Assembly (NCBI RefSeq): GCF_020687685.1
Contig: NZ_JAJEWM010000001.1
Coordinates: 186,001 to 250,000, forward strand
Reading direction: 5' to 3'
DNA from: Tessaracoccus sp. OS52
GTDB taxonomy: Bacteria > Actinomycetota > Actinomycetes > Propionibacteriales > Propionibacteriaceae
Length of the DNA: 64,000 nucleotides
Below, one piece after another: positions 20,193 to 28,240 of the stretch. Positions within the stretch are counted from its first letter, which is position 1. Every line of letters starts with the position of its first letter. The notes under the pieces are model-generated. The model did no database searches and had not been told where the DNA came from. It was given only the letters and a program-made list of their open reading frames with translations. A program made the translations under genes and the position numbers.

Positions 20193-20993
20193 GTGACGCA
20201 CGAGTCGGAGCACCCAGAGGTCAGTTCAACCGTCGATCCGGCCACGGGCGACGACGCTCTGCCGGGGCGGGCCGACGGCGGCGAAGCGGCCGAGAAGGAA
20301 TGGTGGGAGGACCCGGGGATGCCCTGGAACTCCAAGCCCGGGCGTGCCGACATCGCCTGCCTCGCCTGGTTCGGTGTCGTCGGGGTGTTCAGCCTGATCC
20401 TCATCCCCACGCGCGCCTGGCTCATGGCCGCGGCGCCGGACATCCTGGCGATGATCACCGGGGGCAGGACCGCCGTCGCGGCCAGCGGTGCGATCGCCTC
20501 GATCGGCGAGATGGACCACTGGCCGATCGTGCTGGTCGTGGCCTCCGTCCTCAGTCTCAAGTTCGACTGGATCTACTGGTGGGCCGGCAAACTCTGGGGC
20601 CGCGGGATGATCGAGGTCTGGGCGGGGCGCAGCAAGCGCGCGAGCAGGAACTACGCCCGGGCCGAGCGCTGGGCGGAGAAGCTCGGGCCGCTGGGCTTCT
20701 TCATCGCCTACATCCCGATCCCGCTACCGCTGATGCAGGTGGTGTTCGTCCTCTCCGGCGCGGCAGGCATGAGCCTGAAGCGGTTCCTGGTCTACGACTA
20801 CATCGCGTCGACGGTGTGGCTCGGCCTCTTCTTCTGGCTGGGCTGGCGGCTGGGGGAACCCGTCGTCGCCATCCTCGACTGGTACGCCCGGATCGCCGGC
20901 TACGTGGCGATCGGCCTGGTCGTGGTCATCGTCGTGGGGGCGATGCTCAAGAGTCGCAAGGACAAGGCCGCCGAACCCGCGGCCAAGGCCTGA
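20193..20993 (+). CDS. DedA/SNARE-associated (VTT domain) membrane protein
   Basis: A 266-residue membrane protein with a polar N-terminal ~45 residues and four to five hydrophobic segments. The central region FDWIYWWAGKLWG, the arginine-bearing KLGPLGFFIAYIPIPLPLMQ and the GMSLKRFLVYDY stretch resemble DedA-family proteins, which in recent work act as lipid flippases in the cytoplasmic membrane. Usual DedA proteins have a clear GR-x-P-x-R motif; here it is degenerate, so I give moderate confidence. Confidence 0.75.
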   Translation: MTHESEHPEVSSTVDPATGDDALPGRADGGEAAEKEWWEDPGMPWNSKPGRADIACLAWFGVVGVFSLILIPTRAWLMAAAPDILAMITGGRTAVAASGAIASIGEMDHWPIVLVVASVLSLKFDWIYWWAGKLWGRGMIEVWAGRSKRASRNYARAERWAEKLGPLGFFIAYIPIPLPLMQVVFVLSGAAGMSLKRFLVYDYIASTVWLGLFFWLGWRLGEPVVAILDWYARIAGYVAIGLVVVIVVGAMLKSRKDKAAEPAAKA

Positions 20994-20996
20994 GGC

Positions 20997-21605
20997 TCAG
21001 GCGCGGCCGCAGATGGCCACCAGGAAGTTGCTCTCCGGCGTGAACGGTCGCAGGTCCCAGGTGGACAGCCTGAGTTGCACCTCCATGCCGGCCGCGGCGA
21101 CGTCGTCGAAGAAGTCCGCGAACTCGTATCCGCGCCCCGCCCCGAAGCCGATGATCGCGCGGCCGTCGGGGGCCAGGTGTTCGCCCAGCCGGCCCAGCAC
21201 GTCCACGCGGGTGCTCTCCGCCAGGAAACCGACGACGTTGCCGGCGCACAGGATGGCGTCGAATCCGGCCTCGATCCCGAGCGACGGCAGATCCAGCTCT
21301 GTGAGGTCCTGGACCACCCAGGCGGGGCCGGGGTAGTCCTGCTCCGCCGCCGCGATCAGCACCGGGTCGACGTCGACCCCCACCACGCGGTGCCCGAGTG
21401 CATGCAGGTGCCCACCGTGACGTCCGGGGCCGCACCCGGCGTCGAGGATCCGCGAGTTCGGCGCGACCATCGCGTGCACCGTGCGGGCCTCGCCCACCAG
21501 GTCGTGGCCGGCCTGGGCCATCTGCTTGAACCGTTGGATGTATCGGTGCGAATGGTCGGGGTCGACGGCGATCATGCGGGACCACTTGCCTTGTTCTGGA
21601 CTCAT
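20997..21605 (-). CDS. Class I SAM-dependent methyltransferase
   Basis: About 202 residues. Motif I is ILDAGCGPGRHGGHLHALG, followed by VVGVDVDPVLIAAAEQ (acidic end of the second strand) and FDAILCAGNVVGFL (motif IV region). The substrate cannot be inferred. ATGs at 21605 and 21614 are both possible starts. It is convergent with the DedA gene (3-bp gap) and divergent from the UbiB-like gene. Confidence 0.88.
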   Translation of the reverse strand: MSPEQGKWSRMIAVDPDHSHRYIQRFKQMAQAGHDLVGEARTVHAMVAPNSRILDAGCGPGRHGGHLHALGHRVVGVDVDPVLIAAAEQDYPGPAWVVQDLTELDLPSLGIEAGFDAILCAGNVVGFLAESTRVDVLGRLGEHLAPDGRAIIGFGAGRGYEFADFFDDVAAAGMEVQLRLSTWDLRPFTPESNFLVAICGRA

Positions 21606-21656
21606 GACCCCCATTCTTGCCCACTAGACTCGCGGCCAACCGACCAGGAGGAACTT

Positions 21657-23312
21657 GTGGATGTGACCACGCGGGTTACCGACATCGTCAAGCTGTTGGC
21701 TCGACTGGCAGGGGCGGGTGCGCTCAGCATCGACACCGACCGGTTCGGGGTGGAGGAAGGCCTGGACGAGCCCTTTGCCGGTGACGGGCCGGTCAAGCTG
21801 GCGGCCGACCTGGAGTCGATGGGCGCCACCTACGTCAAGCTGGGGCAGCTGCTCTCCACCCGGCACGACATGCTTCCGGCCGCCTACACCGCGGCGCTCG
21901 AGCGGCTGCAGGACGATGTGGAACCCGTCGACGTCGAGGAGATCCGCGGCGTGGTCGAGGCCGAACTCGGGGTCCGGATCCGCGACGTGTTCGCCGAGTT
22001 CGACGACGTCCCCATGGCTGCCGCGTCGCTGGCCCAGACCCACCGCGCCCGGACCGTCACGGGCCGCGACGTCGTGGTCAAGGTCCAGCGGCCGGGCGTC
22101 CGCGAACTGGTCCGCGACGACATCGCGGTCCTGGAGAAGGTCGCCGGGCTGCTGGACGACAAGACCTCGATGGGGGACCGCATTGGCGTCCGGCGCCTCC
22201 TGGCGCAGTTCTCGCGCGCCATCGCCGACGAACTGGACTACCGCAAGGAATCGGCCCAGTTGCAGCGGTTCGGTGAACTGGCCGCCGACGAGGAGCTGCT
22301 GCTGGTGCCGGAGCCGCTGCCGCAGCTCTCGACGTCGCGGGTACTCACCATGACAGCCATCGAGGGTCGCAAGATCACCGACCTCGGGCCGCTGGGACTC
22401 CTCGACATCGACGGACCGGCACTGGCGGAGGCGCTGTTCCGTTTCATGCTGCACACCCTCCTCCACGAGGGCCTGCTGCACGCCGACCCGCACCCCGGCA
22501 ACCTCCTGGTCACGCCCGACGGTCGCCTCGGGATCATCGACCTCGGGATGGTGGCGCACGTGCCGCGCCGGATCCGAAGCCAACTCGTGCGAGTGCTGAT
22601 CAGCATCAGCGAGGGTGACGGCGCCCACGTCGCCGAGATCCTCGCCGACATGGGCCATCCTCGCGACGACTTCGACGAGGAGGGCTTCACCACCGAGGTG
22701 GCGCACCTGGTCAGCGGCACCCTCACGCTGGGCCCCAACCTCCAGGCGGGCACGATCCTCGTCGACCTCGCACGGATCTCGGGCATGCACGGCCTGCGCC
22801 CGCCGGCTGAGATGACCCTGGTGGCGAAGGCGCTGCTGAACCTGGACCGGGCCGTCGCGCACCTGGACCCGAAGTTCGACCCGTCCTCGGCCATCCGGGA
22901 CAACCTCGTGGCCGTGATGGGATCGGAGTTCTCGGTATCGCCCGGAGGGGTCGCCCAGACCGCGCTGGAATCCAAGGAGTTCATCGCGGAACTGCCTCGC
23001 CGAGCCAACCGCATCCTCGACGACCTGGCGGCCGGGGCGCTGCGGTTGCGGATCGACGCCATCGACGAGGACCGGCTGCTCGCGGTGGGGCATCGGCTGG
23101 TGAGCCGGCTCACCATGGGCATCCTGCTGGCGGCCGTGACCATCTCGGCCGCGCTCATGATGGGGATCGAGGTCGGCCCCACGCTGTTCGGCTATCCGGC
23201 ACTTGCCGTGGTGTTCTTCCTCGTCGCGGCGGTGAGCGCGCTGGCAATGGTGGCCTGGATCTTCATCACCGACCGCAGGGCCGCGAAGCAGCAACACGGG
23301 AAGAAGTCCTGA
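21657..23312 (+). CDS. ABC1/UbiB (AarF) family kinase-like protein
   Basis: About 551 residues. It shows the family motif GATYVKLGQLLSTRHDMLP (KxGQ motif), the invariant lysine stretch VVKVQRPGV, ELDYRKESAQLQRF, the catalytic loop HEGLLHADPHPGNLL and IDLGMV, then two membrane helices at the C-terminus. UbiB/ADCK proteins are atypical kinases/ATPases that support quinone synthesis or lipid homeostasis at the membrane. The GTG at 21657 follows AGGAGG at five bases. Its last 127 bp recur at 25159-25285 as part of a 165-bp duplication. Confidence 0.92.
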   Translation: MDVTTRVTDIVKLLARLAGAGALSIDTDRFGVEEGLDEPFAGDGPVKLAADLESMGATYVKLGQLLSTRHDMLPAAYTAALERLQDDVEPVDVEEIRGVVEAELGVRIRDVFAEFDDVPMAAASLAQTHRARTVTGRDVVVKVQRPGVRELVRDDIAVLEKVAGLLDDKTSMGDRIGVRRLLAQFSRAIADELDYRKESAQLQRFGELAADEELLLVPEPLPQLSTSRVLTMTAIEGRKITDLGPLGLLDIDGPALAEALFRFMLHTLLHEGLLHADPHPGNLLVTPDGRLGIIDLGMVAHVPRRIRSQLVRVLISISEGDGAHVAEILADMGHPRDDFDEEGFTTEVAHLVSGTLTLGPNLQAGTILVDLARISGMHGLRPPAEMTLVAKALLNLDRAVAHLDPKFDPSSAIRDNLVAVMGSEFSVSPGGVAQTALESKEFIAELPRRANRILDDLAAGALRLRIDAIDEDRLLAVGHRLVSRLTMGILLAAVTISAALMMGIEVGPTLFGYPALAVVFFLVAAVSALAMVAWIFITDRRAAKQQHGKKS

Positions 23313-23350
23313 GAACGGTGGAGCCTCCGGAGGGAGTCGAACCCTCGACC
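23186..23350. repeat. Left copy of a 165-bp direct repeat (ubiB 3' end plus tRNA-Thr 3' end)
   Basis: Covers the end of ubiB, the short spacer and the first 32 bases of the tRNA-Thr 3' portion. It matches 25159-25323 with the same length; I see only two differences (A/C near 23255 and A/T near 23276). It marks the left edge of a lower-GC 1.8-kb insert. Confidence 0.9.
23319..23350 (-). pseudogene. 3' fragment of tRNA-Thr
   Basis: Contains the CCA end, acceptor 3' strand and T-arm of the tRNA at 25292-25367, then diverges. It lacks the anticodon and D arms, so it is not functional. A tRNA 3' fragment at one edge of a foreign segment is the usual footprint of site-specific integration into a tRNA gene. 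Confidence 0.88.
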
Positions 23351-23541
23351 CCTATCTGGTCAACGACAGCCGAATTCAGTCCCTGCGTTGGGATGAGCCA
23401 TGAAACGTGTCCAGTCCGTCGCCATCCCCAACTTGGTCCCGGCAAAGAAGGCCGACCCAGTCCAGACCTACCCAGGATGGGTTGGCGTCCCTCTGTGAAC
23501 AGTGCGTTCGAGCCAGCCCGACCGTTGCGACGAGCGTGGGG

Positions 23542-23937
23542 TCAGTTGATTACTTCCAGCACAGCAACGGTGTCACCGTCTGCGGCGCAATTCTCGAGGT
23601 CTTGTACCGAGTCGCCACTTACCAAGGCTGCCGCGTCGGCACGGGACAAGAAACCGCCGCCGCCTGTTACCTGGTCGCCCATGGCTATCATGGTGTTGTC
23701 CAAACTGACACCATTATCGGTTCGCACTGTGCCCGCGGGCCAGATGGTGAAGTATTCCCCGACGAAAAGGCATCCCTTCTCATCCATGCTGAGGGTTCCT
23801 TTGACCTCGGCCGCCATGATCGTCGGCTGTGGTTCGGCAATTACCACGAACCCGTCGTCGCTGACCTCGGTTTGCGCGGAGCAGCCGCTGCTAACGAGAA
23901 TCACAACAGCCAACGCTGGTTGGTGTAGACGCTTCAT
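23542..23937 (-). CDS. Small lipoprotein of the inserted cassette, unknown function
   Basis: A 131-residue protein with a signal peptide and lipobox VSSGC (Cys19). Apart from two cysteines in the mature part (KGCLFVG and LENCAAD) that could pair, there is nothing I recognise. The ATG at 23937 overlaps the protease stop by one base (TAATG), so the two are translationally coupled and probably work together. A chaperone, inhibitor or immunity-like role for the protease is conceivable but only inference. The 190 bp between the left repeat and this gene show nothing coding. Confidence 0.7.
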   Translation of the reverse strand: MKRLHQPALAVVILVSSGCSAQTEVSDDGFVVIAEPQPTIMAAEVKGTLSMDEKGCLFVGEYFTIWPAGTVRTDNGVSLDNTMIAMGDQVTGGGGFLSRADAAALVSGDSVQDLENCAADGDTVAVLEVIN

Positions 23938-25082
23938 TACGGGACCTTGAGGATCGTCAGCCCAGTTCCACTGAGGCCATCCAAGGACATGCCGATGACG
24001 CGGGTGCCCGCACATCCCGAGAGAAAGCCAGCGGCAGAACTTCCGATGAAAATCGGCCCGCCACTGTCTCCAGGACTGCAGGAGCCGCCATCGATTGCCA
24101 GCCATGTATTGGAGGTGCCGGCAGGCACATACGGCGGGCGAGGCTCTGTCTTTGAAGTCAAGGAGCCGCAACTATATCCGGTGGTTTTTCCGCGCTTGCA
24201 GTAAGTGCCGTTGATTACCAAGTTATACCGACTGATTTGGGCGGTAATCCGGCGAGTGGGGTCGGTTCCCTCGCCGTCATACATCAGGTTCGTGTAATTC
24301 TGAATTCCTGCGTGCCACTGGATGTCATGTGATGCGTCGAACCAAGCCTTCATCATGGGAAGACTCAGCCCCCAAACGGCAGCGGGTTCTGGGCAATGAG
24401 CCGCGGTTGTCAATCCACGGACCGCTCCGTTGGTCACGCTGAAACCCATAGTGCAGGTCGCCGCGTCGATTCCTCCGTAGAGCAGCGCTGGTTTCGGAAT
24501 GCCGTCTGGATTCACGACTACCTCCACCTCGATCGCCTCCCCCAGCGCCTCTTGAGATGCTTGAAGAGTTCGGAGCTCGGCATCATTCGCCGCAGTGGCG
24601 ATGGTCAGCCGAACTGTCTCTCTAGTCGCATCGACGGAGGCACTTGCCTCCAGCCCAGCCTCAGTTGCGGCTTCCTGGAGTTCGGCGGCGTAGGTAGCCA
24701 GTTCCTCGTCTGAGTGCTCCTGTAAAACCATGGATGAGTGCTCCTGGAGCTCAGCGGGCAACGACGACTGGATGGCGGGCCAGGCATCAGCGTCACGAAC
24801 CCCGACGATGAACTGCCAGCTGCCGGAGGTGTCGATCCAGAAGGCAGTAAAAGAAGCGTTCTGTTCGAGGGCCAAGGCAGTGGATTCGGCTGATCCCTGA
24901 AGTCGAAGGTGCTCTTTAGCTTCTGTCACAGACAAATCGCGGAACTGTGCATAGGCCAACGCGTCAAGACCAACCGGCTCGCCCTCCTCGTCGTCAGCGT
25001 TAGCGGGGTTGACGAGCAGTAGCGTTGTGAGCAAGGAGCTGCATATGAGCGCTACGCACGCGCATAGGCGACGAGAGATCAT
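23937..25082 (-). CDS. Secreted S1-family serine protease with pro-region
   Basis: A 381-residue preproprotein. It has a signal peptide ending near ANA (residue 29), a pro-region of about 170 residues rich in Glu/Ala, and a chymotrypsin-fold catalytic domain from about residue 200. The triad is visible: His229 in TTAAHC, Asp253 in SHDIQW, Ser340 in GDSGGP. Several cysteines allow disulfides. This is the layout of streptogrisin / alpha-lytic-type enzymes, whose pro-region assists folding. Base composition is visibly poorer in G+C than the flanks. It is transcribed with the lipoprotein gene behind it. Confidence 0.88.
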   Translation of the reverse strand: MISRRLCACVALICSSLLTTLLLVNPANADDEEGEPVGLDALAYAQFRDLSVTEAKEHLRLQGSAESTALALEQNASFTAFWIDTSGSWQFIVGVRDADAWPAIQSSLPAELQEHSSMVLQEHSDEELATYAAELQEAATEAGLEASASVDATRETVRLTIATAANDAELRTLQASQEALGEAIEVEVVVNPDGIPKPALLYGGIDAATCTMGFSVTNGAVRGLTTAAHCPEPAAVWGLSLPMMKAWFDASHDIQWHAGIQNYTNLMYDGEGTDPTRRITAQISRYNLVINGTYCKRGKTTGYSCGSLTSKTEPRPPYVPAGTSNTWLAIDGGSCSPGDSGGPIFIGSSAAGFLSGCAGTRVIGMSLDGLSGTGLTILKVP

Positions 25083-25158
25083 GCAGCCAGTCTGGCACAG
25101 CCAGCCTATGGCAGTATGGTTATCCGTAGAACGCGCCTAGCCTGAGCGGACAGTCCCC

Positions 25159-25285
25159 GTTCGGCTATCCGGCACTTGCCGTGGTGTTCTTCCTCGTCGC
25201 GGCGGTGAGCGCGCTGGCCATGGTGGCCTGGATCTTCATCACCGACCGCTGGGCCGCGAAGCAGCAACACGGGAAGAAGTCCTGA
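25159..25285 (+). pseudogene. Duplicated ubiB 3' fragment
   Basis: Encodes the last ~41 residues of the UbiB-like protein, with an Arg-to-Trp difference (TDRW instead of TDRR), and its stop codon. It has no start of its own and is preceded by unrelated sequence. It is part of the right copy of the 165-bp repeat. Confidence 0.88.
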
Positions 25286-25323
25286 GAACGGTGGAGCCTC
25301 CGGAGGGAGTCGAACCCTCGACC
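25159..25323. repeat. Right copy of the 165-bp direct repeat
   Basis: Near-identical to 23186-23350. Unlike the left copy it continues into the complete tRNA-Thr gene, so this junction keeps the functional tRNA. The two copies bound 1,808 bp of lower-GC sequence. Confidence 0.9.
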
Positions 25324-25367
25324 ACTCGCTTACAAGGCGAGCGCTCTGGCCGCTGAGCTACGGAGGC
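25292..25367 (-). tRNA. tRNA-Thr (anticodon TGT)
   Basis: Folds as a complete cloverleaf: 7-bp acceptor stem GCCTCCG/CGGAGGC, D-arm GCTC...GAGC, anticodon stem CTCGC/GCGAG with loop CTTGTAA, and T-arm GAGGG-TTCGACT-CCCTC, followed by discriminator T and an encoded CCA. The anticodon TGT reads ACA/ACG-type threonine codons. Confidence 0.97.
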
Positions 25368-25423
25368 GCGGTGCAGCGTCGTCCATTGTGCCGAACTCAG
25401 GCCCGCTTCGACAAAGCCCGCGC

Positions 25424-26599
25424 TCAGACCCCGGACGCGACGGCGAACAGCTGGCCCTGCCCGCTCGCCATGACCTGTTCCCCGGCGGGGGCGAAGACCG
25501 CCTGACCGCGCCTCAGGTGCAGGGGCTCGCCGTCGCCGTGGAGGGTGAAGGAACCCTCGGACACCAACAGGATGCGCCCCGAATCGGCTCGCGGGATCTC
25601 GACCGATGGGCCAACGGGCTGCACCATCCACACCTCGAACTCCTCGACCGCGGAGGGGAACAGGTACAGGCCGTCGGAGCCCTCCGCGGTGAGGATCTTC
25701 ACCGGCGTCGGCTCGAACTTGACGACGTGCAGAAGCGCGTCCACGTCGATGTGCTTGCGGGTCAGTCCGCCGCGCAGGACGTTGTCGGAGTTGGCCATCA
25801 CCTCCACGCCGGTGCCCTTGAGGTAGGCGTGCATGATGCCCGCCTCGAGGCTGACCGCCTGGCCCGGTTCGAGCCTGAACCTGTTGAGCAGGAGGGCGGC
25901 GAGGATGCCGGGGTCTCCCGGGAAGTGCTCGTCCAGCTCGACGGCGGTCTGGGCGAACACGCCCAGTTCGCCGGGGGCGTCAAGGAGGCGGACGGCGGCG
26001 GCGAGCACCTCGTCGACCAGGTGCCGCCGTTCCCCGAGGGAGAGGACGTCGAGGAACACCTCCTGGAGGGCAGGGGTGGTGGCCCGGTCTCGCAGGGGGC
26101 CGATCACCGATGCCAGTTTGTCGCCGACGCCCAGCGCCTCGAACAACTGCGCTGAGACCTTCGGTGGCCGGAACCCGAGCAGGCCCTCGAAAGGGGTCAG
26201 GGCGATGATGGTCTCCGGCTTGGGCCAGTCGTCCCGGAAGGACCGCTCCGGAGCGTTCGTGGGGATCCCGAGCAGGGACTCTCGCGCGTAGCCCTGCACG
26301 GCCTGGGGCCGGGAGGGATGTGCCTGGAGGCTCAAGGGCGATGCGGCCGAGAGGAACTTGACCAGGTACGGGAGGCGGCCACCGAAGGCGCTCGCCGTCG
26401 CCTCGCCGAGGAGTTCGGTGTGTTGGGCGACCTTCGTGGAGAGCGTGCCGTCGCCGTCGATGGGGGAGTCGCCGAGGGGGTGGGCGCCGTACCAGTACTC
26501 GGCGATGGGCTCGCCGTCGGGTTCACGCCCCAGCAGGGCCGGGATGACGTCGACCGTCCCCCAGGCATAGCGCTGCTCGATCCCTCCGAGTCTGAACAT
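25424..26599 (-). CDS. manA: Mannose-6-phosphate isomerase, class I
   Basis: A 391-residue type I phosphomannose isomerase, a zinc cupin enzyme interconverting mannose 6-phosphate and fructose 6-phosphate. Segments YAWGTVDVIPALLG, PYLVKFLSAASPLSLQAHPSRPQA (with zinc-binding Gln and His), KPETIIALTPFEGLLGFR, AGIMHAYLKGTGVEVMANSDNVLRGGLTRKH with the active-site region, and a C-terminal cupin are present. It feeds mannose into glycolysis or provides mannose 6-phosphate for glycan synthesis. It is divergent from the DUF3263 gene. Confidence 0.95.
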   Translation of the reverse strand: MFRLGGIEQRYAWGTVDVIPALLGREPDGEPIAEYWYGAHPLGDSPIDGDGTLSTKVAQHTELLGEATASAFGGRLPYLVKFLSAASPLSLQAHPSRPQAVQGYARESLLGIPTNAPERSFRDDWPKPETIIALTPFEGLLGFRPPKVSAQLFEALGVGDKLASVIGPLRDRATTPALQEVFLDVLSLGERRHLVDEVLAAAVRLLDAPGELGVFAQTAVELDEHFPGDPGILAALLLNRFRLEPGQAVSLEAGIMHAYLKGTGVEVMANSDNVLRGGLTRKHIDVDALLHVVKFEPTPVKILTAEGSDGLYLFPSAVEEFEVWMVQPVGPSVEIPRADSGRILLVSEGSFTLHGDGEPLHLRRGQAVFAPAGEQVMASGQGQLFAVASGV

Positions 26600-26686
26600 G
26601 CTGCCCAGTCAACCCTGTCGCATGACAGGTGGGCAAGCTCACACGCACTCGGGCGGTTCAAATGACACGGCTGTGATTCGGGGCGT

Positions 26687-26971
26687 ATGATGACGGCCAT
26701 GTCGCATGCAGCAGCCTACGAGGGCGCCGAACTCACCGAACTCGAGGCGGCCATGCTCGAATTCGAGGACAGCTGGTTCACCTCGCCGGTTCCCAAGGAA
26801 CAGGCGATCATGGAGCACTTCGGCCTCTCCGCAACGCGCTACTACCAGCACCTCAACTCGCTGATCGACACGCCGGCGGCACTCGCCCACAAGCCGCTGC
26901 TCGTCAAGCGGCTGCGGCGCCAGCGCTCCAGCCGTCAGGCCGCGCGCTCCGCACGTCGCCTCAAGGTCTGA
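26687..26971 (+). CDS. DUF3263 domain-containing protein
   Basis: A 94-residue protein of the actinobacterial DUF3263 family: LTELEAAMLEFEDSWF, KEQAIMEHFGLSATRYYQHLNSLID and a basic tail. The central part looks like a helix-turn-helix, so DNA binding is plausible but unproven. ATGs at 26687, 26690 and 26699 are all possible starts. Its end overlaps the next, convergent gene by 11 bp. Confidence 0.85.
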   Translation: MMTAMSHAAAYEGAELTELEAAMLEFEDSWFTSPVPKEQAIMEHFGLSATRYYQHLNSLIDTPAALAHKPLLVKRLRRQRSSRQAARSARRLKV

Positions 26972-27446
26972 CACGCCTGGGGTCGATGCCGGGGCGGATC
27001 CGTCGACGCAGGTCCGCCAGCCCGGCTGCGAGGGACCGGGTCTCCCGTCGTCGATAGCCGCCGCGGTCCAGCCCCGCCTGCACCTCGAAATGGTTGGCAC
27101 TCGCCCGGTCCCCGCTTCGCAGCCATGACCACGCCGTCGCGATGAAGTACAGCGGAATGAAAGGCAGCCCCAGGCAGTAGGAGTACTGGAACGCGTGGTC
27201 CGACTCGTGCTCGATGAGCCCCGGGATCCTCTCGACGGCGTCCTCAAGGGTCTGCCCGGGGACCAGCACCACGCTCCCGACGGTCATGGCGGTGGCCCGC
27301 AGCAGCGGGAGCCGGGCATTCTCCGCGACCACGAGGCCGCCGATGAACCGCAGCTTGGCGCGCGCGGACAGGGCGATGACCAGTCCCAGTGGGGTGGACA
27401 GGTTGACGACGTTTGCGACGTTGCGGAGCAGAAGCCCTGAGCCCAT
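26961..27446 (-). CDS. Small protein with HExxH motif, unassigned
   Basis: A 161-residue protein. It contains HESDH at residues 80-84, followed after about 36 residues by NHFEVQAGLD with Glu121, an arrangement like the zinc site of DUF4157-type and other gluzincin-like peptidase remnants. Hydrophobic stretches occur at about 20-45, 52-63 and 93-108 (GLPFIPLYFIATAWSWL), which suggests membrane association. I know no named family. The ATG at 27446 has GGGGGTG upstream. Confidence 0.65.
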   Translation of the reverse strand: MGSGLLLRNVANVVNLSTPLGLVIALSARAKLRFIGGLVVAENARLPLLRATAMTVGSVVLVPGQTLEDAVERIPGLIEHESDHAFQYSYCLGLPFIPLYFIATAWSWLRSGDRASANHFEVQAGLDRGGYRRRETRSLAAGLADLRRRIRPGIDPRRVRP

Positions 27447-27532
27447 TGCGCACCCCCGTTTTGAGTGAAGATACCTAGTCGTGGGTGACCCTAGCTGCTG
27501 GAATAGTCGCTGCCGACCCAAACGGAGGATTC

Positions 27533-28240
27533 ATGGAACCAGAAGAGCTGTTGGCCGATCTCGACAAGGAACTGCGCTCCGTCCTCGGTGCCCTGCAGAA
27601 CCTCACTCCCGTCACCGAGGACGTCACGGTCAGCGACGCATCCGGCGCCGTCAGGGTGACCGTCCGGCCGGACTCGTCGCTGGCCGGCGTCTCTGTGGTC
27701 CCCGCGTGGCAGGAGAAGGTCGAGCCCGCTGCCCTGGCCGACGTGATCAGTGACGTCCTGGGTCGAGCCCAGGCCAAGGCCATGGGTTTCGACATCGACG
27801 CCCTGGAGGAGGCCCAGGCCGATGAAGTGGATGAGGCCCAGGTGGAGGCTGCCCGCGGTCGGCTGCTGAAGGACGCCGAGCAGACGCTGCGGCGTCCCAG
27901 CACGGAGGAGGAACTGCAGCGGCGCATGGATGAGCTGCCCGGGATCGTGGACGACGCGATGGCCCGGCTGGACCGCGAGCTCGTGAAGTTGCAGACCGCC
28001 GGGGACGGCGCCCTGCCGCAGGACCCTGCCGAGTTCACCCCGGGTGCTGACTACGGAGACCTGGTCGAGTCCGACAATCGCATGGTTGCCGTTCGGGTCG
28101 TCGCGGGCCTGGTGGCGGAGGTGCGGATCAAGGAGAGCTGGCTCGAGGTCCGGTCCGGGATCGCCATCACCGAGTGTTTCAACCAGATCATCGAGCGACT
28201 GCCCGGGGTGGTCGCTGCACAGCGAGGAGAAGATCAGTGA
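27533..28240 (+). CDS. YbaB/EbfC-fold protein of an ESX-like locus
   Basis: A 235-residue protein. Residues ~20-80 (VTVSDASGAVRVTVRPDSSLAGVSV ...) have the YbaB beta-strand/helix pattern, and a similar second half appears at ~185-230 (MVAVRVVAGLVAEVRIKE). Between them is an acidic helical region. YbaB-fold proteins occur beside type VII secretion substrates (EspL in mycobacteria), often as helper proteins. The ATG at 27533 follows GGAGGA; a GTG 48 bases upstream in frame has none. The stop overlaps the next start (GTGA). Confidence 0.75.
   Translation: MEPEELLADLDKELRSVLGALQNLTPVTEDVTVSDASGAVRVTVRPDSSLAGVSVVPAWQEKVEPAALADVISDVLGRAQAKAMGFDIDALEEAQADEVDEAQVEAARGRLLKDAEQTLRRPSTEEELQRRMDELPGIVDDAMARLDRELVKLQTAGDGALPQDPAEFTPGADYGDLVESDNRMVAVRVVAGLVAEVRIKESWLEVRSGIAITECFNQIIERLPGVVAAQRGEDQ

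Noticed and set aside
23319..23350. A second tRNA-Thr gene
   Set aside because: Only the 3' 32 bases are present; the D and anticodon arms are missing.
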